Shown: one piece after another, positions 56,861 to 64,000 of the stretch
How positions within the stretch are numbered: position 1 is the first letter of the stretch
Layout: each line of letters begins with the position of its first letter
Origin: Thiohalocapsa sp.
GTDB taxonomy: Bacteria > Pseudomonadota > Gammaproteobacteria > Chromatiales > Chromatiaceae
Assembly: GCA_028277725.1 (NCBI GenBank)
Contig: JANQFX010000105.1
Span: forward strand, 1-64,000
Length of the DNA stretch: 64,000 nucleotides
Direction: 5' to 3'
Notes under the pieces: generated by a model
Told to the model about the DNA's origin: nothing
Databases searched by the model: none
Seen by the model: the letters and a program-made list of their open reading frames with translations, nothing else
Made by a program: the position numbers and the translations under genes

Positions 56861-58117
56861 TCAGCCGGCCGCCTTCTCGGCCTGCTTCTCGAACCACTCC
56901 TCGGCCGCCTCGTCCCAACCATCCATGCGGATATAGGAGGACTGACGCGGGTGGCTCAGCATGTTCGGATCGGGGTCGATGCCGATTCCATCGAGGAAAT
57001 TGGCGAGGCCGATGCGCTCGATCATCTCACCGCAGCGCTCGTGCTCCAGTCCGTTCTCGGCCCAGAAGTCGATGATGTTCTCGGCGAGCTCGACCATTTC
57101 CTCGTAGTCTTCCTCGGTGTCGAGCTTGCGGAAGGGCACGATGACGGTGCCCATCAGGTCACCGATCTTCAGCGTGCGCTTGCCACCGATGAGGATGGTC
57201 ACGCCCTTGTCGTCGCCGGGGTGCAGCGCCTTCGGCATGACGTTCAGACAGTGCATGCAGCGCACGCAGTCACGGTTGTTGACCGTGAGGGTGTCGTCGT
57301 CGTTCAGCGACAGCGCCTGGGTCGGGCAGCGGGTGATGACGTTGTCGATGACGGACTGGCGACCGACCGACTTGACGTAGGCCTTCACCTCGTCCTGGTC
57401 GACCTTCATGTCGTCGCGCCAGGTGCCGAGAACTGCGAAGTCGGAGCGCTCGATGGCGTTCTGGCAGTCGTTCGCGCAGCCGGAGACCTTGAACTTGAAC
57501 TTGTAGGGCAGCGCCGGGCGGTGCACGTCGTCGACGAAGTTGTTGACGAGCATCCGATGCGCCTTCAGCTCGTTGGTGCAGGACATCTCGCAGCGGGCCG
57601 CACCGACGCAGGACATGGCAGTCCGCACGCAGGGGCCGGCACCGCCGAGGTCCCAGCCGTACTCGTTGATCTCGTCGAAGAAGTGCTGCGTGGAGTCGGT
57701 GTCGGCACCGATGAACATGATGTTGCCGGTCTGGCCGTGGAAGGTGACCAGGCCGGAACCGTGCTTCTCCCAGCTGTCGGCGAGCTGGCGCAGCATCGCG
57801 GTGCTGTAGTGGTTACCCGCCGGCGGCTGCACGCGCAGGGTGTGGAATTCGCGGGACTTCGGAAAGGCGTTGCCGACCTCGGAGAAGCGCGGGATGATGC
57901 CGCCGCCGTAGCCGTACACCGACACGGTGCCACCCTTCCAGTAACCCTTGCGCGTCTCATAAGAGTGCTCCAGCTGACCCAGCAGGTCGTTGGTCATCTC
58001 GTTGATGCGCGGCTCCGGGTGCTCGTCACGCAGGCGCTTGATGCCGGAGATGAAGCTCGGCCACGGGCCGTCCTCCAGCTGGTCGATCATCGGGGTATGG
58101 TGCTTCTCGATGGCCAT
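56861..58117 (-). CDS. dsrA: Reverse dissimilatory sulfite reductase alpha subunit
   Basis: The 418-residue product carries the siroheme-[4Fe-4S] ligands CVGAARC and CANDC, plus a ferredoxin domain (CPTQALSLND, CVRCMHCLNVMPKAL). The sequence begins MAIEKHHTPMIDQLEDGPWP as in oxidative-type DsrA. It is the first gene of the dsr operon. A divergent gene cluster starts 739 bases away. Confidence 0.98.
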   Translation of the reverse strand: MAIEKHHTPMIDQLEDGPWPSFISGIKRLRDEHPEPRINEMTNDLLGQLEHSYETRKGYWKGGTVSVYGYGGGIIPRFSEVGNAFPKSREFHTLRVQPPAGNHYSTAMLRQLADSWEKHGSGLVTFHGQTGNIMFIGADTDSTQHFFDEINEYGWDLGGAGPCVRTAMSCVGAARCEMSCTNELKAHRMLVNNFVDDVHRPALPYKFKFKVSGCANDCQNAIERSDFAVLGTWRDDMKVDQDEVKAYVKSVGRQSVIDNVITRCPTQALSLNDDDTLTVNNRDCVRCMHCLNVMPKALHPGDDKGVTILIGGKRTLKIGDLMGTVIVPFRKLDTEEDYEEMVELAENIIDFWAENGLEHERCGEMIERIGLANFLDGIGIDPDPNMLSHPRQSSYIRMDGWDEAAEEWFEKQAEKAAG

Positions 58118-58415
58118 GTCGGTGAATCTCCCGTTGAGTTCAGGTCAATCGGGTCCGGCGCCTTGGGTGTTCGACAGTTGACGTGTCGAAGGCCGTGTCG
58201 CCAGGCCGGGTTCGGATTAGGTCTGCGGGTGCCTTGTGGTCATCCAGGCTTGGCCTGCTTCGGCGCTAATCCTGGTTCTGCGCCAGGTTTCCGCGCTAGA
58301 GATCATGTCCGATCTCGGTTCCAGCGGCTCTTTTGCCGCAACCGCGGCCCCGCGGAGTTCGGTGGACGGCGTCGCCGACGCCGGACAATCCGGCTCTCAG
58401 CCCACTGGGTACGGC

Positions 58416-58444
58416 ACTATAGTCGTCTGCCCCTGGGCCGGTAA
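58416..58444 (-). promoter_or_regulatory. Candidate dsrA promoter
   Basis: Reading the minus strand, TTACCG (58444-58439) and TATAGT (58421-58416) are separated by 17 bases. The -10 is good and the -35 poor. It would give a leader of about 290 bases before dsrA. Confidence 0.35.
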
Positions 58445-58476
58445 CTCCACCGAAGGGGGGTAGATCCGCGCCCGGG

Positions 58477-58494
58477 ATATCCCTTTGGGGATAG
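58477..58494. promoter_or_regulatory. Palindrome atatccctttggggatag upstream of dsrA
   Basis: Arms tatccc and gggata surround tttg. It lies about 33 bases upstream of the candidate -35 for dsrA, a typical activator position. The protein that binds it is unknown. Confidence 0.35.
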
Positions 58495-58855
58495 TTGACC
58501 ATCTCGTTATTTTTCCTTCCACGACAGGCTTGTACGCGCACCTTCGCGCGCACGGAACCTCCGGATCGGAGTCTATCCAGAGCCTATGAGAATGTCAACG
58601 AATACTAATACAAACCTTTGAAAACCCTGTCCGCGAAGGCGCGGTGCCGACGCCCTAGGGCCGCATTGCATTAGCCGAGGACGCCAGCACATAGGCGGCC
58701 AGAGCGGTGCGGACAGGCCGATGGACCGGAAGTTCCCCCGCTCGTGCAATCCGGGGGTTTACTGCTGATTCTCGCGACCCAATCCCAAGGAAACCACGAG
58801 GCGCGGCCGACAGACTCGTCACCACGCCTTCGGCAACGAGAGAGACACGACACGC

Positions 58856-59047
58856 ATGCTGAAGCTCAGCGACATCCTGGTGTCCCGAAAGGACATCGAC
58901 GACTTCTCGGGGCTACAGCTCGCCGTGAAAGAGGCGGCGCAGTCCGGTGAACGGTTCTTCCGTATGGACGTGAAGCCGCCCTACCCGGACACACCCGAGG
59001 ACTGGGAAGATCGACTGGAGGCAGCATTCAGCGGTCTGGTCCGCTAG
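58856..59047 (+). CDS. Small conserved-looking protein beside dsr
   Basis: The 63-residue product (MLKLSDILVSRKDIDDFSGL to AAFSGLVR) is soluble and looks folded, with alternating charged and hydrophobic residues and no cysteine. A gagaga ribosome-like tract precedes the ATG. I do not recognise the family. It is the first gene of the plus-strand group that also contains the Cas6-like and RspA-like genes. Confidence 0.55.
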   Translation: MLKLSDILVSRKDIDDFSGLQLAVKEAAQSGERFFRMDVKPPYPDTPEDWEDRLEAAFSGLVR

Positions 59048-59213
59048 ACACCCGCACCACGAACCAGGGCGCTGCCGGTCCCCCCGGCGCCCATCCGGCG
59101 GATGCGCGCGACGGACGGCCGCGGCTCGCATGGCCGGGCCCACGGGCCCCAAGGGATCGAGATATCGGGTCGTCGTTGGCGGCCAATCATCACCATGGCT
59201 CCGAGGCGAGACT

Positions 59214-59927
59214 ATGAAGGCCTACGACATCACCAACCGCTTGAGCGATACCGCTGCGGACTCGATCACCCGCCAGGGCGCCGAAGAAGCGGCGTTGGAA
59301 TCGCACCTGCTCGCTCTACAGGAGCAATACGACACACTGCGGCGCATCGACGCGGACGACGAACGCCTCGCGGACGCAAAGCTGCAAATGGCGCGGACGC
59401 TAGTCGGCCTCGGAAGGGGCGGCCAGGCCTGGTCCCTCGGCCGCGAGGCCTTCGACACCTTCATGGCCCAGGACGCCTTCGAGTCCGCCGCGGACTGCTG
59501 CGACGTCCTGTTCCGCACCGAGGAGTCGAGTTCGCTCGCGGCCCTCGGGCAGGGCATCTGGCTCGCTGTCACCTGCCCCATCGACGTGGAGCTGGCCGTC
59601 GAGTTGCTGACCCACGTGGTGGACGAAACGCCCGACGACTCGGACGGTGCCGCCGTCGCGGCGACGACCGCCCTGTTTCTCGCCGACCTGCGCGCCGAAG
59701 GCGTCCAGCGCGAGAACCTCACCTTCTTCGCATCCCAGACCCTGGCGGACGTCGCCCGCAGGCACAGCGACATCGACAGCCAGGAGGCCTTCGATCTGTG
59801 GCGAGACCGCCTGGAACTGCGCGAGCCGGACAAATTCCTCGTGCGCCTGCGCAACGTTATCGAGGTCCTGGTCCAGGACGACTGGTGGTTCGACCGCGAA
59901 GCGCTGCAGCAGCGCCTCCCCCACTGA
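59214..59927 (+). CDS. Helical-repeat protein of unknown function
   Basis: From ATG 59214 the product is 237 residues, nearly all alpha-helical with TPR-like spacing (ADAKLQMARTLVGLGRGGQAWSLGREAFDTF, AFESAADCCDVLFRTEESS). No enzymatic motif is seen. It is acidic and cytoplasmic. It is 80 bases upstream of the Cas6-like gene in the same orientation, so a shared transcript and physical interaction are plausible inferences. Confidence 0.7.
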   Translation: MKAYDITNRLSDTAADSITRQGAEEAALESHLLALQEQYDTLRRIDADDERLADAKLQMARTLVGLGRGGQAWSLGREAFDTFMAQDAFESAADCCDVLFRTEESSSLAALGQGIWLAVTCPIDVELAVELLTHVVDETPDDSDGAAVAATTALFLADLRAEGVQRENLTFFASQTLADVARRHSDIDSQEAFDLWRDRLELREPDKFLVRLRNVIEVLVQDDWWFDREALQQRLPH

Positions 59928-60007
59928 CGCGCGCCGCCGCGCCGCCGCGAGGGACTCCATCCACCGGGCGACGCCGAGCCCTCCACAGCCCCGACCCATC
60001 GAGCACC

Positions 60008-60694
60008 ATGTTCTGGCAGGAAGACGAGCAAACCCCGCAGACCGGCCCCGACGACGACGTCGTCGATGTGCTATTCAGCCTGAAGTGCCGCGCACTCCCG
60101 GTCGATCACGCCTTCGCCCTAGGCCAGGCCCTGGTCCGGGAGGCGCCCTGGCTGGAGACGGCACCGGACGCCGGCGTCCACAGCATTCACGTCGCGGGCT
60201 CCCAGAACGGTTGGGAGCGCCCCACCCACGGCGCCGATCAGCAACTGCTGTTGTCGCGCCGCACCAAACTCTGTATTCGGGTGCCCCGCGAGCGCGTCGC
60301 GGACCTCAAGTCCGCCCTCGAGGAGACCAGCATCGACGTCGCCGGCGCCCAGCTGCAGATCGGCGAGGGCAGACCCAAGGCCCTGGTCAAGGAGCCGACA
60401 CTGTTCGCCCGCTATGTTGCGGGTCCGGCGGCCTTGGACGAAGACGCCTTCCTGCACTGGGCCGCCGAAGAGCTCCGCGCGATGGATATCCGTATCCGCA
60501 AGGCCCTGTGCGGCAAGGCAACCCAGCTGACGACGCCGACGGGCGCCCTCGACACCCGCAGCCTGTTGCTCGCGGACTTGAAACCCGAGGAGTCGCTGCG
60601 GCTCCAGCACCGCGGCCTTGGACCACACCGGGCCATGGGCTGCGGCATCTTCATTCCGCACAAGGGCATAGACGCGGTCCACAAGCCCAAGTAG
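60008..60694 (+). CDS. Cas6/Cmx6-like (type I-MYXAN) protein, orphan
   Basis: The 228-residue product matches the Cas6/Cmx6 pattern: VVDVLFSLKCRALPVDHAFALGQALV at the start, HVAGSQNGWERP, LLLSRRTKLCIRVPRERV, QLQIGEGRPKALV, and the C-terminal glycine-rich loop LQHRGLGPHRAMGCGIFIPHKG. Cas6 proteins are RAMP-fold RNases that cut CRISPR precursor RNA. There is no CRISPR repeat array and no other cas gene in the window, so it is unlikely to serve adaptive immunity here. A catalytic His cannot be assigned with certainty. It sits between a helical-repeat gene and an RspA-like DsrC paralogue next to the dsr operon. Confidence 0.8.
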   Translation: MFWQEDEQTPQTGPDDDVVDVLFSLKCRALPVDHAFALGQALVREAPWLETAPDAGVHSIHVAGSQNGWERPTHGADQQLLLSRRTKLCIRVPRERVADLKSALEETSIDVAGAQLQIGEGRPKALVKEPTLFARYVAGPAALDEDAFLHWAAEELRAMDIRIRKALCGKATQLTTPTGALDTRSLLLADLKPEESLRLQHRGLGPHRAMGCGIFIPHKGIDAVHKPK

Positions 60695-60896
60695 CGCATT
60701 TCCGGACAGGTGACGCGGAGACGGGATGCCACTAGTATTAGCGGGTCGTGATATGCCGCCAGCCACGTGGCCGCCCATCACCGCCGGCGCAGGGCGCAAT
60801 CCCGGCTCGCGCCCGACACGACCGATAACACCAACCCAAGAAGTGTGCGCCGCCCGCCCGCGGGCCGGGGCCGGCGCTGACGAGAGGAGCCCCCAC

Positions 60897-61235
60897 ATGG
60901 CACTAGAAGTCAACGGCAACACCATCGAAACCACCGACAGCGGCTACCTGGCCGACCCCACCGCCTGGGACGAAGACATTGCCAAGGCCATCGCCGATGG
61001 CGAGGGCATCGAGCTGACCGACAAGCACTGGGATGTGATCAAGTACCTGCGTGACGAGTTCTTCAACAACAACCAGAACCAGCCCATGGAGCGCCAACTG
61101 CTGAAGGACATGGGCAAGGTCTGGGGTGCGAAGCCGTCCAGTAAGGATGTCTACAAGCTCTTCCCCCTGGCCCCGACCAAGCAGGGCACCAAGATCGCCG
61201 GCCTGCCCGAGGTGCATCGCAAGGGCGGCTACTGA
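60897..61235 (+). CDS. DsrC-like protein lacking both active cysteines (RspA type)
   Basis: From ATG 60897 (gaggag upstream) the 112-residue product aligns with DsrC/TusE along its length (ELTDKHWDVIKYLRDEFF, KQGTKIAGLPEVHRKGGY). The positions of the two redox cysteines of DsrC (98 and 109) are Thr and Lys here, and the protein has no Cys at all. DsrC-family members without these cysteines have been named RspA, regulatory sulfur-related proteins. It cannot carry sulfur as DsrC does; a regulatory or scaffolding role is inferred. An intrinsic terminator follows, closing this cluster. Confidence 0.9.
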   Translation: MALEVNGNTIETTDSGYLADPTAWDEDIAKAIADGEGIELTDKHWDVIKYLRDEFFNNNQNQPMERQLLKDMGKVWGAKPSSKDVYKLFPLAPTKQGTKIAGLPEVHRKGGY

Positions 61236-61294
61236 CGGCCGCGGCGGGCCAAGGCTGTCCGACGCATGACCGGCGCCCGCCCGATCGACCGACC

Positions 61295-61318
61295 AGCCGG
61301 CCCGAGGCCGGCTTTTTT
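61295..61318 (+). terminator. Intrinsic terminator after the RspA-like gene
   Basis: A perfect 8-bp stem (agccggcc / ggccggct) with loop cga runs into six T residues. It ends the Cas6-like/RspA cluster and separates it from the ClC gene. Confidence 0.9.
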
Positions 61319-61531
61319 GCGTCTCGGCATTCAGGCAGCCGCGAGGCCTACACTCGTATGGCCGCGCCCGAGTGCGGCAAACAGCGCCCACCGCCGGCTG
61401 CTTCCGCATCGTCGTCGTGATCGAGGAATGGGCGCGATTTTTGCCTTCTTCGCGATGACGATTACGACAACGATACAGAGTCGAGGGTGTTGGCCGGTCG
61501 TCGGCGCGGTCGTGCCAAGGACAGATCGCTG

Positions 61532-62869
61532 ATGGCGCATCGCCGCGGACGCTACATCCGACGTATCCTCTTCTCGCGGCGCGCCTGGCGCGTCCGCGGG
61601 GCCTTCCTGCTCGGCACCCTGCTCGTCGGCGTGATCTCCACGGCCTTCGGCCTGGCCAGTCAGCAGGCGAACCAGCTCTTCGCGCGTCTCGCGACCGAGG
61701 CGCGTCTCGCGCCGCTGGTGATCACGCCCCTCGGCCTGGTGCTGGTCGCCTGGCTGACGCGGCGCTTCTTTGCCGGCAGCGAGGGCAGCGGCATCAATCA
61801 GGTCATCGCCGCGCTGGAGCTGCGCACAAAGGCCAAGTTCCTGACCCTGCGCATCGCCGCTGGCAAGATCCTGCTCACCCTGATCGCGCAGGTCTGCGGC
61901 GCATCGGTCGGGCGTGAAGGCCCGACGGTGCACGTGGCGGCCGCCATCATGTATTCCATGCGCCACCTCGCGCGTTTCCCTGCCGACTACATGGCCCGCG
62001 CCATGCTGCTGGTGGGCGGTGCGGCCGGCATCTCGGCGGCCTTCAACACCCCGCTGGCGGGCATCGTGTTCGCGTTCGAGGAGATGGCGCGGAGCTTCTC
62101 GCCGCGCCTCGCCGGTATCGTCGTCATCGGTGTCGTCGGCTCGGCCCTGGTGTCGATGCTCATCATCGGCGAGCCCTACTACTTCGGCACCGCCCAGGCG
62201 GCCTCGGCCGAGGGCATGGACGCCTGGCTCGCCGTGCTGCTCTGCGCTGTCGTGGCTGGGTTCGCGGGTGGGCTGTTCGCGCTCCTGATCCTGCGTCTAT
62301 CGCAACGGCTGGCGCCGCTGATCGCGACCAATGCCCTCGGTGTCGCCTTCGTCTGCGGCACGGTGCTGGTGCTGATGGGGGTGCTGACCGACTACCAGGT
62401 GATGGGCTCCGGTTACGAGGTCGCCAAGGCGCTGGTGATTTCGCAGGAGGCGCCGATGCCGCTGTACCCGATCTACAAGTTCATCGCGTCCCTGGCCTCA
62501 TACCTGAGCGGCATCCCGGGCGGCATTTTCGCCCCCGCGCTGTCCATCGGCGGGGGCATCGGTGCGGACCTGCACCGGGTCTTGCCGCTGGCGCCCCTGG
62601 ACCTGATGGTCCTGCTCGGCATGGTCGCCTTCTTCGCCGGCGCGGTGAAGTCGCCCATCACCGGCTTCGTCATCGTCATGGAAATGACCAACGACCAGAA
62701 CACCCTCCTGGCCCTGATGACCGCGGCGACCATCGGCTATGGTGTGTCCTATCTGCTGAGCCCGCGCCCCCTCTACCACTCGCTGGCGCAGGTCCTGGTG
62801 GAGCGTGAACGGGGCGATGCGGCGGCGGGGACGGGAGCGCAGGCAGAAGACCGGCGAGGGCAGGACTGA
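61532..62869 (+). CDS. ClC family chloride/proton antiporter
   Basis: From ATG 61532 the product is 445 residues with the three ClC selectivity motifs: GSEGSGINQ, GREGPTVH and GIPGGIFAPALSIGGGIG. The gating glutamate in GREGP is present, which favours an H+/Cl- antiporter over a channel. About ten or more membrane helices are predicted. A CBS pair is absent at the C-terminus. Earlier ORF-track start codons add only basic residues. Confidence 0.93.
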   Translation: MAHRRGRYIRRILFSRRAWRVRGAFLLGTLLVGVISTAFGLASQQANQLFARLATEARLAPLVITPLGLVLVAWLTRRFFAGSEGSGINQVIAALELRTKAKFLTLRIAAGKILLTLIAQVCGASVGREGPTVHVAAAIMYSMRHLARFPADYMARAMLLVGGAAGISAAFNTPLAGIVFAFEEMARSFSPRLAGIVVIGVVGSALVSMLIIGEPYYFGTAQAASAEGMDAWLAVLLCAVVAGFAGGLFALLILRLSQRLAPLIATNALGVAFVCGTVLVLMGVLTDYQVMGSGYEVAKALVISQEAPMPLYPIYKFIASLASYLSGIPGGIFAPALSIGGGIGADLHRVLPLAPLDLMVLLGMVAFFAGAVKSPITGFVIVMEMTNDQNTLLALMTAATIGYGVSYLLSPRPLYHSLAQVLVERERGDAAAGTGAQAEDRRGQD

Positions 62870-62907
62870 CACCCCAAGCGCCCCATTCAACGGGGGAGTC
62901 TAACTCC

Positions 62908-63495
62908 GTGACGACGACTGCAACGCCGACCGGGCACGGCACAGGCCCGCGGATACCGAGCCCGCCCCGTGCGCCAGCACTTGTCGCGGCGCTGCTGATG
63001 CCGGTTCTCGCCGGTTGCGCCGCGCTGATGCCGCAGGCGCTGCGTAGCCCGGAGCCGGTGCATATCGGGCCGCAGGCGGTGCGCGCGGCGCCGGAGCAAT
63101 ACATCGGCGTCCCGGTGCGCTGGGGCGGGCGCATCCTGGCGGTGCGCAACGCCGACAATGGCACCGACATCGAGCTGCTGGCGCGGCCCCTGGACGCGGA
63201 AGCCGAGCCCCGCCCGGACGCTGATCCCCAGGGCCGCATTATCGCCCGAGCGGAGGGCTTCCTCGACCCGGCGGAGTATCCGATCGACCGGCTGCTCAGT
63301 GTCAGTGGCTACGTGGAAGGCGTGGAGACACGCGACGTCGGCGACTATCCCTATCGCTATCCGGTGGTGCGGGTCGTCGGCCGATACCTATGGCCGGAAC
63401 CACCGCCGGTGATCCGTGGCCCCTGGGGACCGCCTGGTTGGGACGGCCCATGGGGAGGGCCTTGGGGCTATGGCGGCTGGCATGGGCGCTACTAA
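62908..63495 (+). CDS. Slp-family outer membrane lipoprotein
   Basis: The 195-residue product starts at GTG 62908, preceded by ggggga at good spacing. A lipobox LMPVLAGC identifies it as a lipoprotein. The core (YIGVPVRWGGRILAVRNADNGTDIELLARPLD, RAEGFLDPAEY, LLSVSGYVEGVETRDVGDYPYRYPVVRV) is Slp-like; Slp is a starvation-inducible outer-membrane lipoprotein. The C-terminus is a Gly/Pro/Trp tail. Similar Gly/Pro/Trp/Tyr codons continue past the TAA in the same frame, so the stop may be recent. Confidence 0.88.
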   Translation: MTTTATPTGHGTGPRIPSPPRAPALVAALLMPVLAGCAALMPQALRSPEPVHIGPQAVRAAPEQYIGVPVRWGGRILAVRNADNGTDIELLARPLDAEAEPRPDADPQGRIIARAEGFLDPAEYPIDRLLSVSGYVEGVETRDVGDYPYRYPVVRVVGRYLWPEPPPVIRGPWGPPGWDGPWGGPWGYGGWHGRY

Positions 63496-63545
63496 GGCCC
63501 CTATGGCCCCTGGTACTGGGTAGGGCGAGTACAGCGGCGCGAGTC

Positions 63546-64000
63546 TCAGCCGTCCAGCGTTTCCATGCGGATGCGCACGATGTCGCCCGCCACTGCTTCC
63601 CTCGCGCCGATGCGCTCCAACGCTCGATTCATGCGCACCTCTTGCACCCGATGGGTGAGCAGGATCAGGGGCACATGGGTCTCGCCGGGGGCCGGCTCCT
63701 TCTGCTTGATGGCCTCGATACTGATGCCCTCGGCGGCCAGAATGCCGGCGATGTCGGCCATGACGCCGGGCCGATCCAGCGCCGTGAGACGCAGGTAGTA
63801 GGCGGTCTCGACCTCGTCCATGGGCAGGACCGGCGTGTCGGCCAGTTCGGCCGGCTGAAAGGCGAGGTGCGGCACCCGGTTGTGCGGGTCGGTGGTCAGC
63901 GCGCGGGCCACGTCCACCACGTCCGCCACCACGGCCGAGGCGGTCGGCAGCGCGCCGGCGCCGGCACCGTAGTAGAGGGTCGGGCCGACGGCATCGCCCT
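63546..64000 (-). CDS. hom: Homoserine dehydrogenase, C-terminal part (cut by window edge)
   Basis: The frame is open from the window edge to the TGA at 63546-63548. It encodes the end of the catalytic domain (AVGPTLYYGAGAGALPTASA, VVADVVDVAR) and an ACT domain (YYLRLTALDRPGVMADIAGILA, GISIEAIKQKEPA). This is the ACT-containing homoserine dehydrogenase of threonine/methionine synthesis, feedback-regulated by threonine. The 5' part lies outside the window. Confidence 0.95.
   Translation of the reverse strand, partial: GDAVGPTLYYGAGAGALPTASAVVADVVDVARALTTDPHNRVPHLAFQPAELADTPVLPMDEVETAYYLRLTALDRPGVMADIAGILAAEGISIEAIKQKEPAPGETHVPLILLTHRVQEVRMNRALERIGAREAVAGDIVRIRMETLDG

Larger units (their letters stand above)
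58118..58855. promoter_or_regulatory. Divergent regulatory region upstream of dsrA
   Basis: This 738-base stretch has no convincing gene and should hold the dsr promoter and that of the plus-strand cluster. Within it are a candidate minus-strand sigma-70 promoter (58416-58444) and a palindrome (58477-58494). The size of the region and an AT-rich tract near 58590-58620 suggest regulator binding. Confidence 0.6.

Overview
This window looks like a chromosomal segment of a high-GC gammaproteobacterial sulfur oxidizer, most likely a purple sulfur bacterium of the Chromatiales (Chromatiaceae-like). The main reason is a complete reverse dissimilatory sulfite reductase operon in the Allochromatium vinosum order, dsrABEFHCMKLJOPN followed by dsrR and dsrS, on the minus strand at 58117-43271. 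Flanking housekeeping genes (ychF, purD, amgK/lptD/surA/pdxA, nrdA/nrdB, class I DAHP synthase, hom) also fit Gammaproteobacteria. No rRNA, tRNA or CRISPR array was seen.

Layout. 1-4.6 kb: ychF, a bifunctional mannose-1-P guanylyltransferase/mannose-6-P isomerase and purD. 4.8-8.0 kb: a compact cassette of a Tat-signal protein, a PqqD-like protein, an HprK-related kinase and a nucleotidyltransferase (HPr-rel-A type system, function unknown). 8.0-14.3 kb: envelope genes amgK, lptD, surA, then pdxA. 14.6-21 kb: a Gfo/Idh/MocA oxidoreductase, a 248-bp foldback (MITE-like) element ending 8 bp before an orphan RND transporter, a diheme cytochrome c and a single-pass membrane protein. 21-25.5 kb: nrdA with DnaA boxes and NrdR boxes upstream and an in-frame 379-residue intein whose +1 extein residue is Gly rather than Cys/Ser/Thr.

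25.5-33.4 kb is an accessory island that separates nrdA from nrdB. It holds a BrnT/BrnA toxin-antitoxin pair with a palindromic operator, a truncated HicB, a DUF2283 gene lacking a normal start codon, a DUF4160/DUF2442 deletion fusion, a trypsin-like protease, a DUF6398 protein, a PsiE-like protein and two unrelated foldback repeats. After nrdB come purine-rich tandem repeats and a two-gene NTPase operon (AAA-type ATPase plus STAND/TPR protein) with a perfect inverted repeat enclosing its TATAAT box. Next are REP-like hairpins, an OmpA-family protein, a glutaredoxin, a hypothetical protein, a lipocalin and a DAHP synthase.

The dsr operon encodes siroheme sulfite reductase (DsrAB), sulfur relay proteins (DsrEFH, DsrC), the transmembrane complex DsrMKJOP, the NAD(P)H-linked DsrL, a siroheme amidase (DsrN) and accessory DsrR/DsrS; together they oxidize stored sulfur to sulfite. 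Divergent from dsrA is a plus-strand cluster: a 63-aa protein, a helical-repeat protein, a Cas6/Cmx6-like protein with no CRISPR array in the window, and a DsrC homologue without either functional cysteine (RspA type). I consider this pairing of an orphan Cas6-like protein with a cysteine-less DsrC paralogue beside dsr the best candidate for an undescribed system here. The window ends with a ClC transporter, an Slp-type lipoprotein and the 3' part of hom.
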